Position numbers and translations under genes: made by a program | Notes under the pieces: generated by a model | The model's database searches: none | The model's input: the letters and a program-made list of their open reading frames with translations, nothing else | Told to the model about the DNA's origin: nothing | Part shown: positions 36,218 to 45,136 of the stretch, piece after piece | How the letters are laid out: every line of letters begins with the position of its first letter | Position numbering within the stretch: position 1 is the stretch's first letter | NCBI RefSeq assembly: GCF_000241955.1 | Contig: NC_016818.1 | Coordinates: 1,922,001 to 1,986,000 of the forward strand | Source of the DNA: Rahnella aquatilis CIP 78.65 = ATCC 33071 | GTDB lineage: Bacteria > Pseudomonadota > Gammaproteobacteria > Enterobacterales > Enterobacteriaceae | Direction: 5' to 3' | Length of the DNA: 64,000 bases

Positions 36218-36654
36218 AGCGGCTCATGCTTTTGGGGCTGTTTCCGTGTCTTGTATGGGCTGGGGGAAATGTCACAGACTGGTCAGCTTCATGGAAGGGA
36301 GTCGAGTCAGGTGAGCAAGCCTGGCTTGATAAGGTCCCGGAACTGGCGGCCACGGCGGACGTAAAACAGGCTGCCGCTCTCGAGGATGCGCTCTCTATGG
36401 CGTTATCTAAGAACACCCCGGGGGTTTTGGGTGCACTCAGCGCCATTGACGCAAAAGAATGGCCCCATATGATTGGGACGGATATCGTCTGTGGTATTCC
36501 TGCTGAGCTATTCCCCACAGACGCTATGATTGAGGATTTTTATCAGCGGACCCGGCTGGCCCTGCTGGGGACGGACAAAGGAGCGACCTGTCTGTGGATC
36601 CTCGAAGCGACATACGAGGAATGGAAAGCAGTCAATGCCCGTAAGGTTAAGTAA
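36214..36654 (+). CDS. Putative Tldi1-type periplasmic immunity protein
   Basis: 146-residue protein beginning with a signal peptide (MKRLMLLGLFPCLVWAGG, cleavage near residue 16). The body is helical, with two cysteines (C93 and C125 regions, in DIVCGIP and GATCLWIL) that could form a disulfide. The ATGA overlap with the effector gene, periplasmic targeting and position fit the cognate immunity protein of a peptidoglycan-attacking T6SS effector. The assignment rests on context more than on recognised sequence. Confidence 0.72.
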   Translation: MKRLMLLGLFPCLVWAGGNVTDWSASWKGVESGEQAWLDKVPELAATADVKQAAALEDALSMALSKNTPGVLGALSAIDAKEWPHMIGTDIVCGIPAELFPTDAMIEDFYQRTRLALLGTDKGATCLWILEATYEEWKAVNARKVK

Positions 36655-36671
36655 TATTACCGCTGAAGTAC

Positions 36672-36697
36672 AAAGCCCGGTCGGCTAACCGGGCTTT
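36672..36697 (+). terminator. Intrinsic terminator after the T6SS effector module
   Basis: The stem AAAGCCCGGT / ACCGGGCTTT encloses CGGCTA, 17 bases after the stop of the immunity gene. Confidence 0.85.
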
Positions 36698-36949
36698 CCT
36701 CACTGCCAGGCAAACAGCAGGTATTATTAATGTCCCTCAGATGGTTTTACGGTCAATTCTGGACAGTCCAAAATCTATCTTTTTCAAGCCGTGCCAGAGT
36801 CCAGAATTGATATTAAAACAGTCCGGAAGATTTAGCCGCGCTACAGCTGAAAGACAAATAGCAGAACCACAGAAAGCAAAGCCATTCACAGAGGGAGGGA
36901 TCGACAGTTTTAGAAGGCTCCAGGGTCTTCTGAAGGATGGGGGACGAAA

Positions 36950-36969
36950 TTCACTGCCGTACAGGCAGC
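36950..36969 (+). repeat. Isolated CRISPR repeat fragment
   Basis: TTCACTGCCGTACAGGCAGC matches bases 2-21 of the I-F repeat exactly, including the full hairpin, but lacks the AGAAA 3' handle. There is no leader or second repeat nearby. The surrounding 36700-37326 otherwise has no credible gene. Confidence 0.75.
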
Positions 36970-37326
36970 CGCTTGCAACTCATTGCAAATCCTAAAAACT
37001 CTCTGGAAGCAGTATCCCATTCCCGCGATTTGCCCATTTTTAATGTGTGGATATCCCGTTATTGTCTGCTCGCTGCGGCAAAATCCGCAGTCGGGCTTAG
37101 GAACCCGGTAAACTGTGAACGCTCATAGAAAATGAGTTGTCGCTTCGCTTTACTGATTGAAAAGTGGATTTTTTATCACTTATGTAATATATCAATTGGT
37201 GGCTCAGGCGGGGCAGCCTTAGGGCTGGTCGGTTTCCAGTTTTCCGATTCCTAACCTCGTCTGAGTTACCACCCATGAGCTTAGGAACTCCGGTGGTGAC
37301 GTAACGCCTCAACTGGAGCTATTGAA

Positions 37327-37716
37327 ATGACAACTCACACAGACGAAACATCCCCCGATTCATGGACACTCACCGACCGCTGCCGGTTACTGGCGAATGC
37401 GCTGGTGAATCCGCAAAATAAAGGTTCTCAGGACAGGCTTTGCATCATGCTGCACAACCAGCTTGAATGCCTTGAAGCGACCTTATCGCAACCTATTCCC
37501 GGGCATCGTAAAAATCTGGGCATCCCTGTAGATGATGGCTTGTTTGATTACGCCGATCTCGAACCCGATGAACTATGCGATCAGTGCATGGCACTGAACT
37601 TCACGCTGATGACGCTGCACGATAAAAAAATAAAAGAGATCATCGCGTTCATTTTGTGGGAACGGTTCGAAATGCTGCGTTGCTCGCTGTATGCCTCCAC
37701 GGAGGAAGCCGCATGA
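37327..37716 (+). CDS. Uncharacterised protein, phage-satellite-like context
   Basis: 129-residue acidic soluble protein with no recognised domain. It has several cysteines (for example LCIMLHNQLECLE, LCDQCMAL) and no membrane segment. GGAG precedes the ATG. Its stop overlaps the start of a Ner/Nlp-type DNA-binding gene (ATGA), so the two are translationally coupled. The upstream 300 bases, and the pairing with a Ner-like protein, recall regulatory regions of P2/P4-type prophages; that is impression, not proof. Confidence 0.7.
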   Translation: MTTHTDETSPDSWTLTDRCRLLANALVNPQNKGSQDRLCIMLHNQLECLEATLSQPIPGHRKNLGIPVDDGLFDYADLEPDELCDQCMALNFTLMTLHDKKIKEIIAFILWERFEMLRCSLYASTEEAA

Positions 37717-37925
37717 ACAAAGACTGGCATCAGGCCGATATTATTGCGGCCATTAAAAAGAAGGGCACCACAATGGCGGCGGTCTCACGCCGCGCCGGGC
37801 TTTGTTCGTCAACATTGTCGAACGCGCTAATCCGCAAATGGCCGAAAGGTGAAAGACTGATCGCCGAAGCGATTGGCGTAAATGCCGAAACCATCTGGCC
37901 GAGCCGCTACACCGAAATCAAATAG
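37713..37925 (+). CDS. Ner/Nlp (SfsB-like) family DNA-binding protein
   Basis: 70-residue helix-turn-helix protein. WHQADIIAAIKKKGTTMAAV, SSTLSNALIRKWPKGE and IWPSRY are the conserved blocks of the Ner family (Mu Ner, E. coli Nlp/SfsB). The ATG at 37713 is used, overlapping the preceding stop codon; a longer frame from 37656 runs inside the upstream gene. Family members are phage or host repressors. The insertion sequence begins 28 bases downstream. Confidence 0.85.
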   Translation: MNKDWHQADIIAAIKKKGTTMAAVSRRAGLCSSTLSNALIRKWPKGERLIAEAIGVNAETIWPSRYTEIK

Positions 37926-38002
37926 AGCTGAGATCAACTCCCTCCCCTGCGATGAACTGAACCCCGAATGTTGGACGTTTTAATCCTCATTCGGAGTTTA
38001 GT

Positions 38003-38509
38003 ATGAAGTACGATTTTCAAATCAAAATGATAGCCGTCAGGCACTATCTTGACGGCCATGATGGCTTCAAAATTACCGCCCGCAAATATCAGGTTCCGGC
38101 ATCCTCACTTCGTGCATGGACTGCCGCCTATCAATTTCACGGTGAGCAGGCTTTTCGTAAGGCGACTCGCATCTATTCCGAACAGTTTCGTGCTCATGTC
38201 GTGGATGTGACTCTTCGCGAACATCTTTCTATGCGTTCTGCCGCCGCCCGATTTAATATTGCTGATTATCAGACAATCAAACGCTGGATCCTGGCTGCTA
38301 AAAACTCAGCTTTTCCAGCTCTGAAAGAGAGGAATAACATGGCGCAGAAAACGCAAAAACCTGAGATAAAGCCTGAAGACATGACGCCTGCCGAGCTTCT
38401 GGAAGAGGTGCGCTATCTGCGTGCTGAACGCGCTTACAACGAAAAGCTCGACGCCCTGATGAAGTCAAAAACAGAACGGAAGAAAAAATCCACGCCATCA
38501 GGGCATTAA
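38003..38509 (+). CDS. IS150-group transposase OrfA (DNA-binding)
   Basis: 168-residue OrfA with two helix-turn-helix units (KITARKYQVPASSLRAW, SMRSAAARFNIADYQTIKRW) and a C-terminal leucine-zipper-like helix (PAELLEEVRYLRAERAYNEK). A slippery A6 run at 38483-38488 (in AAGAAAAAATCC) allows a -1 shift into orfB, giving the fused OrfAB transposase known for this group. Confidence 0.92.
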   Translation: MKYDFQIKMIAVRHYLDGHDGFKITARKYQVPASSLRAWTAAYQFHGEQAFRKATRIYSEQFRAHVVDVTLREHLSMRSAAARFNIADYQTIKRWILAAKNSAFPALKERNNMAQKTQKPEIKPEDMTPAELLEEVRYLRAERAYNEKLDALMKSKTERKKKSTPSGH

Positions 38510-38535
38510 TCGGAGAACACCGTCTCCAGGATCTG

Positions 38536-39336
38536 TTGAAATCTGCGAGGTTGCCACGAAGCACCTGGTACTGGTGGCAATCGCGGGAGCAAGCCGGGGA
38601 TGACGTGACGTTATGTGACGCCATCGGGCAACTGGCCATCCGCCATAAGCGGTGCTATGGCTATCGCCGCGTCACGTTAGAACTGCGCAATCAGGGCGTG
38701 CGGGTCAATCATAAAAAGGTGTTCCGCCTGATGCGGGAAATGGATGTACAGGCGCGGGTGCGGCCTAAAAAATACCGGAGTTATAAGGACGATATCGGGA
38801 TGGCGCCAGCGCCCAATCTGCTGAGACGGAAATTTAACGCCTCCGGACCGGGGGTAAAGCTGGTGACGGATGTTACCGAGTTCAATGTGGGCGGGGATAA
38901 ACTGTATTTATCGCCGGTCATGGATTTATACAATGCAGAAATCATCGCGATGAGTATAGGTACGCGGCCGACTTTCGAGCTGACTGAAAAGATGCTAAAT
39001 GATTTACTTACATCAGGTTACGTCAGAAAAAAAGCCATTCTACATAGCGATCAGGGCTGGCAATATAGGATGCCTTCGTGGCAAAAAAGGCTCAAAGAGG
39101 CAGGGATAAGACAGAGCATGTCGCGAAAAGGCAATTGCTATGACAATGCCGCAATGGAAAGCTTTTTTGCGGTGTTGAAGACGGAGATGTTCCACGGTTA
39201 TAAGTTCGAGAGCAGGGAAAAACTGGCTGAGTCGATAGAAGCGTATGTCGCTTACTATAACCACGATAGAATAAAGATGAAGTTGGGTGGAATGAGTCCA
39301 GCAGATTACCGGACTCAAATGTTCCCCCTGCACTAA
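38536..39336 (+). CDS. IS150-group transposase OrfB (DDE integrase domain)
   Basis: 266-residue catalytic part in the -1 frame relative to orfA. The HTH_21-like segment YGYRRVTLELRNQGVRVNHK precedes an rve-type DDE core with Asp112 (VTDVTEF), Asp172 (HSDQGWQY) and Glu208 (NAAMESFF). The open frame continues upstream of 38536 (EKIHAIRALIGEHRLQDLL) into the slippery site, so the natural product is probably the OrfAB fusion. No disruption is visible; the element may be active. Confidence 0.93.
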   Translation: MKSARLPRSTWYWWQSREQAGDDVTLCDAIGQLAIRHKRCYGYRRVTLELRNQGVRVNHKKVFRLMREMDVQARVRPKKYRSYKDDIGMAPAPNLLRRKFNASGPGVKLVTDVTEFNVGGDKLYLSPVMDLYNAEIIAMSIGTRPTFELTEKMLNDLLTSGYVRKKAILHSDQGWQYRMPSWQKRLKEAGIRQSMSRKGNCYDNAAMESFFAVLKTEMFHGYKFESREKLAESIEAYVAYYNHDRIKMKLGGMSPADYRTQMFPLH

Positions 39337-39370
39337 CCTGGTGTCCAAGTTTAGGGGTTCAGTCCAGCGA

Positions 39371-39542
39371 AGGGGAGGGTTGGGGTGGGGTATTAATGGC
39401 ACCTCTGAACTAACCCTCTTTTTTGCACCTCCGCTAACCCATTGATTTCTATTAACCGACAATGCCCGCAAAAAAAGAGGGTATTTCTTCCCAAACAGCG
39501 ATAATCTTTTACAGTTCAAAGCATAAAGCTGAAAACGCAACT
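39371..39542 (+). promoter_or_regulatory. CRISPR array 2 leader with IHF-site match
   Basis: Nearly identical to the array 1 leader, from the GGGGTATTAATGGC stretch to the first repeat. It has the same inverted repeat (CCCTCTTTTTTGC and GCAAAAAAAGAGGG) and, at 39435-39447, an IHF consensus match on the minus strand (AATCAATGGGTTA). The last 50 bases (GATAATCTTTTACAGTTCAA onward) are almost base-for-base the same as array 1. This indicates duplication of leader plus array seed. Confidence 0.85.
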
Positions 39543-40710
39543 GTTCACTGCCGTACAGGCAGCTTAGAAATTGGATAATCTCAGGGAACTTCTCCCAACA
39601 TTGTTCACTGCCGTACAGGCAGCTTAGAAAGTACTTAGGGTCTTGCACATCCTGATACCAATGTTCACTGCCGTACAGGCAGCTTAGAAATAAGGCCACG
39701 TGGGAAGTTGCGGCAAACTCATGTTCACTGCCGTACAGGCAGCTTAGAAAAGTTACGACCACATCACACACAACACGCCCCGGTTCACTGCCGTACAGGC
39801 AGCTTAGAAAACCTTCCGTCCAAGAACTTAGGAAGTGTTCGAGTTCACTGCCGTACAGGCAGCTTAGAAAAAACGGCGATGGCCTGTGTGGGCGGATAGA
39901 AAGTTCACTGCCGTACAGGCAGCTTAGAAATGGGAAACAGACACCAACAAGCTAATGAAGAAGTTCACTGCCGTACAGGCAGCTTAGAAATTTGACCAAG
40001 AATCGGCAGACTTTCTTACATCGTTCACTGCCGTACAGGCAGCTTAGAAAGCCGAACATCCGCGCCTGATAATCTGCGTGTGGTTCACTGCCGTACAGGC
40101 AGCTTAGAAAAATCTAAAAGAGTTCGGTTATCAGATTTTTAAGTTCACTGCCGTACAGGCAGCTTAGAAAAAGCTCTCAGGAGATTTTGGGTCATCGATA
40201 ACGTTCACTGCCGTACAGGCAGCTTAGAAAAAGCGGATCAAGGGCGCACCGGACATTAAACGGTTCACTGCCGTACAGGCAGCTTAGAAAGCGCTTTATC
40301 AGATGGGTCAGGCGTTCAGTTCGTTCACTGCCGTACAGGCAGCTTAGAAAGCGTGATGCCAACAGCTCTGCGCGAACGTCGGGTTCACTGCCGTACAGGC
40401 AGCTTAGAAATGAGCGTGGAAGAAGCCCGAAAAGTTAAGCACGTTCACTGCCGTACAGGCAGCTTAGAAAGAAAGCACCCGAACCAACGGGAAAGAAAAC
40501 ATGTTCACTGCCGTACAGGCAGCTTAGAAAAATCAACATTATTGTTAGCCCAATGATTCCTTGTTCACTGCCGTACAGGCAGCTTAGAAAATAACGCCAT
40601 GACTAGGATTTCCAGCGCTTGTGTTCACTGCCGTACAGGCAGCTTAGAAAGCTATATCTGTTGTCTCAGTCATAAGGCCTCCGTTCACTGCCGTACAGGC
40701 AGAAAAAAAA
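39543..40710 (+). CRISPR. CRISPR array 2, type I-F, 20 repeats
   Basis: Twenty repeats at 60-base period from 39543, with nineteen 32-base spacers. Repeats are identical to those of array 1, except the last (40683), which loses its 3' end after GGCAG and runs into A8; terminal degeneration confirms that the leader end is at the low-coordinate side. The array lies directly upstream of cas1 in the same orientation. No spacer is shared with array 1 by eye. Confidence 0.99.
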
Positions 40711-40900
40711 CCTATCCCCGCCCCAAATACTCAACGGAATAAATTTAACAGTTTAATTAATTCACTAATGATTCACATCTGAAAACAAAATAAAATTTAC
40801 TCACGCAAATTTATCCAAAAACAAATGCATCAAACCGTTGATGTTTTTGAAAATGGGATTATTTTAGATCCGGTCATTTCTCATATGAAAGGAACTCAAC
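40711..40900 (+). promoter_or_regulatory. AT-rich cas operon promoter region
   Basis: 190 AT-rich bases between array 2 and cas1, with the ribosome site AAGGAA just before the ATG. A promoter is expected; the composition fits H-NS-type silencing known for enterobacterial cas operons (inference). No clear terminator separates array 2 from cas1. Confidence 0.45.
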
Positions 40901-41878
40901 ATGGCCAACGCATTGATGCCCGCCGAGTTAAAAACGATCCTCCATTCCAAACGTTCAAATATTTATTACCTGCAATATTGCCGTGTATTGGTCAATGGCG
41001 GGCGGGTTGAATATGTCACGGAAGAAGGGAAACAGTCGCTGTACTGGAATATCCCCATTGCCAATACCACGGTGGTGATGCTGGGAACCGGCACATCAGT
41101 GACGCAGGCGGCGATGCGTGAGTTTGCCCGCGCGGGGGTGCTGGTCGGGTTCTGCGGAGGCGGAGGAACGCCACTTTATGCGGCGAATGAAGTGGAAGTG
41201 AATGTCTCCTGGCTCACCTCGCAAAGTGAATACCGCCCGACGGAATATCTTCAAAAATGGGTCAGTTTTTGGTTTGACGAACACAAACGGCTGGCGGCAG
41301 CGGTGGCGTTTCAGAAGGTTCGTAGTGAACAAATCCACAAACACTGGCTAAGCGCCACGCTGGCCCGTGAAACCGCATTTCAGCCGGATATTTCCCGGAC
41401 AGAATCCCTGTTGCAGCGGTTTGAACAAAGCTTGCCAAAGTGCCAAAACATTGGCGAGCTGATGGCACAGGAAGCCGTCATGACAAAAGCGTTATATAAG
41501 CTGGCCGCTACGGCAGCATGTTATGGCGATTTTACACGTGCGAAACGTGGCGGTGGTGTGGATGTCGCTAACCGTTATCTCGATCATGGCAACTATCTGG
41601 CGTATGGACTGGCTGCGACGGCAGTATGGGTTATCGGGCTGCCACACGGGCTGGCAGTAATGCATGGCAAAACACGCCGTGGCGGGCTGGTATTTGATGT
41701 CGCAGATTTAATTAAAGATGCGCTGATCCTGCCACAGGCTTTTATTGCTGCCATGAACGGCGAGGATGAGCAGGAGTTTCGTCAGCGTTGTCTGAGCAAT
41801 TTTCAACGTGCGGATGCCCTCGATATTATGATTGAAACGGTGCAGAACGTCGCACAAGAAATAAGTCAGCAATCATGA
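40901..41878 (+). CDS. cas1: CRISPR integrase Cas1 (type I-F)
   Basis: 325-residue Cas1 of subtype I-F, which with Cas2-3 inserts new spacers. The metal-binding residues align with those of the Pseudomonas enzyme: Glu191 (AQEAVMTKALY), His255 (GLAVMHGKTRRGG), Asp266 and Asp269 (VFDVADLIKDAL). The N-terminal block LHSKRSNIYYLQYCRVLVNG is subtype-specific. AAGGAA precedes the ATG. Its stop overlaps cas3 (ATGA). Confidence 0.98.
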   Translation: MANALMPAELKTILHSKRSNIYYLQYCRVLVNGGRVEYVTEEGKQSLYWNIPIANTTVVMLGTGTSVTQAAMREFARAGVLVGFCGGGGTPLYAANEVEVNVSWLTSQSEYRPTEYLQKWVSFWFDEHKRLAAAVAFQKVRSEQIHKHWLSATLARETAFQPDISRTESLLQRFEQSLPKCQNIGELMAQEAVMTKALYKLAATAACYGDFTRAKRGGGVDVANRYLDHGNYLAYGLAATAVWVIGLPHGLAVMHGKTRRGGLVFDVADLIKDALILPQAFIAAMNGEDEQEFRQRCLSNFQRADALDIMIETVQNVAQEISQQS

Positions 41879-44800
41879 ATATATTACTGGTATCGGAATG
41901 TAATAAAAAAGCCCTGACCGAAACACGGCGTATCATTGATCAGTTTGCTGAACGCAAGGGAGAACGGACGTGGCAAACGGCAATTACGCTGGAAGGGCTG
42001 AATACTTTGCGTCAAATACTCAAAAAAACCGCCCGCAGAAATACCGCCGTGGCCTGTCATTGGATTAAATCCAATAATCAGACAGAAATGCTTTGGGTTG
42101 TCGGTAATATTCGCAGGTTTAATGATAAAGGTTCCGTGCCCACCAATACAACACAACGGGATATTATAAAATCGGGCAGCGAAAATACTTTTCATAGTAT
42201 GCAAACCATCGGATTACTGGCCGCCATCGCCGGGCTGTTTCATGATTTTGGGAAAGCCAGTCAGCTGTTTCAGAACAAACTCAAAGGGCAGGGGAAAAGC
42301 TTTGAACCCTTCAGGCACGAGTGGGTTTCTGTCCGTTTATTTCAGGCATTTGTCGGCCAGCAGACGGATGAACAATGGCTGACCCGTTTGGGCCTCGTCA
42401 GTGCTGAACACGAAGAGACCATAATACAAAACCTGACCCGTAATAATGTCAGCCACAGCCATAACAGCCCGCTGGAAGGTCTGCCGCCGGTCGCGCGCCT
42501 TGTGGCCTGGCTGATTGTTTCGCATCACCGCCTGCCGGTTTATCCCCGTCGAAACGACAGCTACAACAATCCGCCGCAACTTTCCGATATGAAGCACTGG
42601 CAGGATAAGCAGTTCGCGCCGTGCTGGAACTCTACCAACATGGATGCGCCATGGACAGCCAAAGAACAACGTGCCGTCTGGCAGTTTCCGCACGGCACAC
42701 CAATACAAAGTGCGACATGGCGCAGCAAAGCACAAAAATTTGCCGCACGGGCGCTACAACTGCCACTGTTTACCTCGCCTCATGTTATGCCTGAACAACG
42801 TTTTACCCGCCATCTCGCCCGCCTGGTGTTGATGCTGTCTGACCATATGTACTCTTCACAGGGCGCGACCACCGGCTGGCAGGATCCCGCGTTTCCCGTG
42901 ATGGCGAATACCGACAGAAAGAGCGGAAAAGCCAAACAGCATCTTGATGAGCACAATATTGGTGTCAGCCAGAATGCGTGGCTGCTGGCGCGCAGCCTGC
43001 CTTATTTACGGGAAACATTACCGGCTATCACCAGGCATAAAGGCTTTAAAAAACGGGCGCAACAGGAGAAATTTCGCTGGCAGGATAAAGCGTTCGACTT
43101 AACCTGCGGGCTGCGGGAAAACGCCGGTCAGCACGGCTTTTTTGGCGTCAATATGGCCTCAACCGGTTGCGGGAAAACACTGGCGAATGCGCGGATTATG
43201 TACGGGCTGTCGGATGAAAAACGTGGCTGTCGTTTCTCGGTCGCGCTCGGCCTGCGCACCCTGACCTTACAGACCGGCGATGCGCTGGGCGAAAAACTGC
43301 ATCTCGATAAAGAAGATCTGGCGGTGTTGATCGGTTCGCAGGCGGTGCAACAGTTGCATCAGCTTCATCACGATACCGGTGCCATAAAGAATACCGGCAG
43401 CCAGTCTGCGGATGAACTCTTTGCTGAACATCAGTATGTGCGCTACGAAGGCGCGCCCGATACGGGCCGGTTGGGGCAGTGGCTGAAAGGGAAAGACACG
43501 CTCCTTAAACTCATCAGCGCGCCGGTTCTGGTGACGACGATCGACCATCTTATGCCAGCCTGCGAAAGTCTGCGCGGCGGCCATCAGATTGCGCCGATGC
43601 TCAGGCTGCTGACCGCTGATCTGGTTCTCGACGAACCTGATGATTTTGACATGGCCGATTTGCCTGCGCTGTGCCGGCTGGTGAACTGGGCGGGAATGCT
43701 GGGGTCGCGGGTTTTGCTGTCATCGGCCACGCTGGCACCGGCGCTGGTACAGGCGTTATTCAGCGCGTATGTCGCGGGAAGAAAAGATTATCAGCAAGCC
43801 TGCGGCCAGCCCGGTTTGCCGGTGAATGTGTGCTGCGCGTGGTTTGATGAATTCCACGTATCGGAAGGTCAGCATATGACCGGGAAATCATTCGGCATGC
43901 AGCATCGCGAATTTGTGGCAAAACGGGTGCCTTTATTGCAACAGGCCAGCCCGCTGCGTCAGGCATCGCTGGTCACGGTGTCACCGGCAAGTACCCGCGA
44001 GCATGACGTATTAAATGCGCTGTCAGCATGTGTTCATCAGTCGTTACTTGAATTGCACAATGCGCATCATAAAGGCAAAAAGCTGACCATCGGTATTGTC
44101 CGCATGGCAAATATTGATCCGCTGGTGGCAGTGGCAAAACGGCTTATGACCATGCCGTCTCCGGCAGACAGGCAAATACATTATTGCGTCTATCACAGCC
44201 AGTTTCCGCTGGCGATGCGGGCACATATCGAAAACCGGCTGGATGCTGTACTGACGCGCCATGACGAAGAGGCGGTCTGGCAGGTGGATGAAGTCCGCAA
44301 GGCTTTCGCTGCGCATCCGGACAAACAGCATATCTTTGTGGTCCTCGCCACCTCCGTTGCTGAGATTGGCCGTGATCATGATTACGACTGGGCTATTGCT
44401 GAACCCAGTTCAATGCGATCGCTTATTCAGCTTGCCGGACGTGTTCAGCGTCACCGGCAGTCAGCCCCGTCAATACCTAATATTCATATCCTGCGTAAAA
44501 ACGTTAAGGCGCTGAAAAATGTGATACCTGCGTATTGCAAACCGGGTTTTGAAAGCAACGCGAATGAGTTTTCCAGTCATGATTTGCACGATTTACTGCG
44601 CCGGGAAGAATACGAAATTCTCAACGCGATCCCCCGTATTCAGGAGCGTGACACACCGGATCCCCTGATGAGCCTGACCGATATGGAGCACGGGCGTTTA
44701 TGGCCAGAATTACTGGGCCGAAAGCCATGCGGGGAAAACTATGCCGCGCGCTGGTGGCGCGAAGATGCAGACTGGTGCGGTGAATTGCAACAGCGGACGC

Positions 44801-45123
44801 CTTTCAGGCAATCGACACCCGATCAGCAATATTATCTGTGGCTGGAGGAGGAGGGCGACGAGCCGCGTTTCCGTCAGCCTGATGAGGGAGTCGAAGGCTG
44901 GAAAGACAGCGGCGGGTTTAAGGCGACTGAACAGGAATATGCCGAAGGCGTCAGCCCGTGGATGGAGATGAATTGTGAAGCCCTCTATCAGAATCTGGCA
45001 GACAGTTTCGGCTGGGAACTCGACCGCGTCAGTAAAACGTTTGGGGAAATCTGCTTAGCCGATGATGAAAACAAAAGATGGCACTGGCATGAGGCGTTAG
45101 GGGTATTTGGTGCACTCGATTAA
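41875..45123 (+). CDS. cas3: Cas2-3 fusion nuclease-helicase (type I-F)
   Basis: 1082-residue fusion specific to I-F. An N-terminal Cas2 domain (about 1-95, MNILLVSECNKKALTETRRI) joins the HD nuclease (His123-Asp124 in LFHDFGKASQLF), then the superfamily 2 helicase with Walker A STGCGKT (about 428) and a DExx box LVLDEPDD (about 585), and a C-terminal domain. It degrades DNA found by the Csy complex and assists Cas1 in adaptation. Full length with no visible disruption. Confidence 0.98.
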   Translation: MNILLVSECNKKALTETRRIIDQFAERKGERTWQTAITLEGLNTLRQILKKTARRNTAVACHWIKSNNQTEMLWVVGNIRRFNDKGSVPTNTTQRDIIKSGSENTFHSMQTIGLLAAIAGLFHDFGKASQLFQNKLKGQGKSFEPFRHEWVSVRLFQAFVGQQTDEQWLTRLGLVSAEHEETIIQNLTRNNVSHSHNSPLEGLPPVARLVAWLIVSHHRLPVYPRRNDSYNNPPQLSDMKHWQDKQFAPCWNSTNMDAPWTAKEQRAVWQFPHGTPIQSATWRSKAQKFAARALQLPLFTSPHVMPEQRFTRHLARLVLMLSDHMYSSQGATTGWQDPAFPVMANTDRKSGKAKQHLDEHNIGVSQNAWLLARSLPYLRETLPAITRHKGFKKRAQQEKFRWQDKAFDLTCGLRENAGQHGFFGVNMASTGCGKTLANARIMYGLSDEKRGCRFSVALGLRTLTLQTGDALGEKLHLDKEDLAVLIGSQAVQQLHQLHHDTGAIKNTGSQSADELFAEHQYVRYEGAPDTGRLGQWLKGKDTLLKLISAPVLVTTIDHLMPACESLRGGHQIAPMLRLLTADLVLDEPDDFDMADLPALCRLVNWAGMLGSRVLLSSATLAPALVQALFSAYVAGRKDYQQACGQPGLPVNVCCAWFDEFHVSEGQHMTGKSFGMQHREFVAKRVPLLQQASPLRQASLVTVSPASTREHDVLNALSACVHQSLLELHNAHHKGKKLTIGIVRMANIDPLVAVAKRLMTMPSPADRQIHYCVYHSQFPLAMRAHIENRLDAVLTRHDEEAVWQVDEVRKAFAAHPDKQHIFVVLATSVAEIGRDHDYDWAIAEPSSMRSLIQLAGRVQRHRQSAPSIPNIHILRKNVKALKNVIPAYCKPGFESNANEFSSHDLHDLLRREEYEILNAIPRIQERDTPDPLMSLTDMEHGRLWPELLGRKPCGENYAARWWREDADWCGELQQRTPFRQSTPDQQYYLWLEEEGDEPRFRQPDEGVEGWKDSGGFKATEQEYAEGVSPWMEMNCEALYQNLADSFGWELDRVSKTFGEICLADDENKRWHWHEALGVFGALD

Positions 45124-45136
45124 TCAAGGAGAGGAT

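Larger units (their letters stand above)
37954..39366 (+). mobile_element. IS3-family (IS150-group) insertion sequence with 4-bp target duplication
   Basis: A 1413-base element whose ends are imperfect inverted repeats: left TGAACTGAACCCCGAATGTT, right (complement) TGGACTGAACCCCTAAACTT, both continuing to GGAC. It is flanked by the direct duplication GCGA (37950-37953 and 39367-39370). It encodes orfA and an overlapping-frame orfB joined by a -1 frameshift at A6. The target was the loop of a palindrome CCTCCCCT-GCGA-AGGGGAGG just before the array 2 leader; the uninterrupted homologous palindrome survives before array 1 at 33822-33837. Confidence 0.93.

Noticed and set aside
36741..36995. 84-codon plus-strand ORF containing the stray CRISPR repeat fragment
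   Set aside because: No ribosome site and no domain; part of the frame is repeat sequence.
39040..39771. 243-codon minus-strand ORF
   Set aside because: It runs antisense to the IS transposase and then through the array 2 leader and first repeats.
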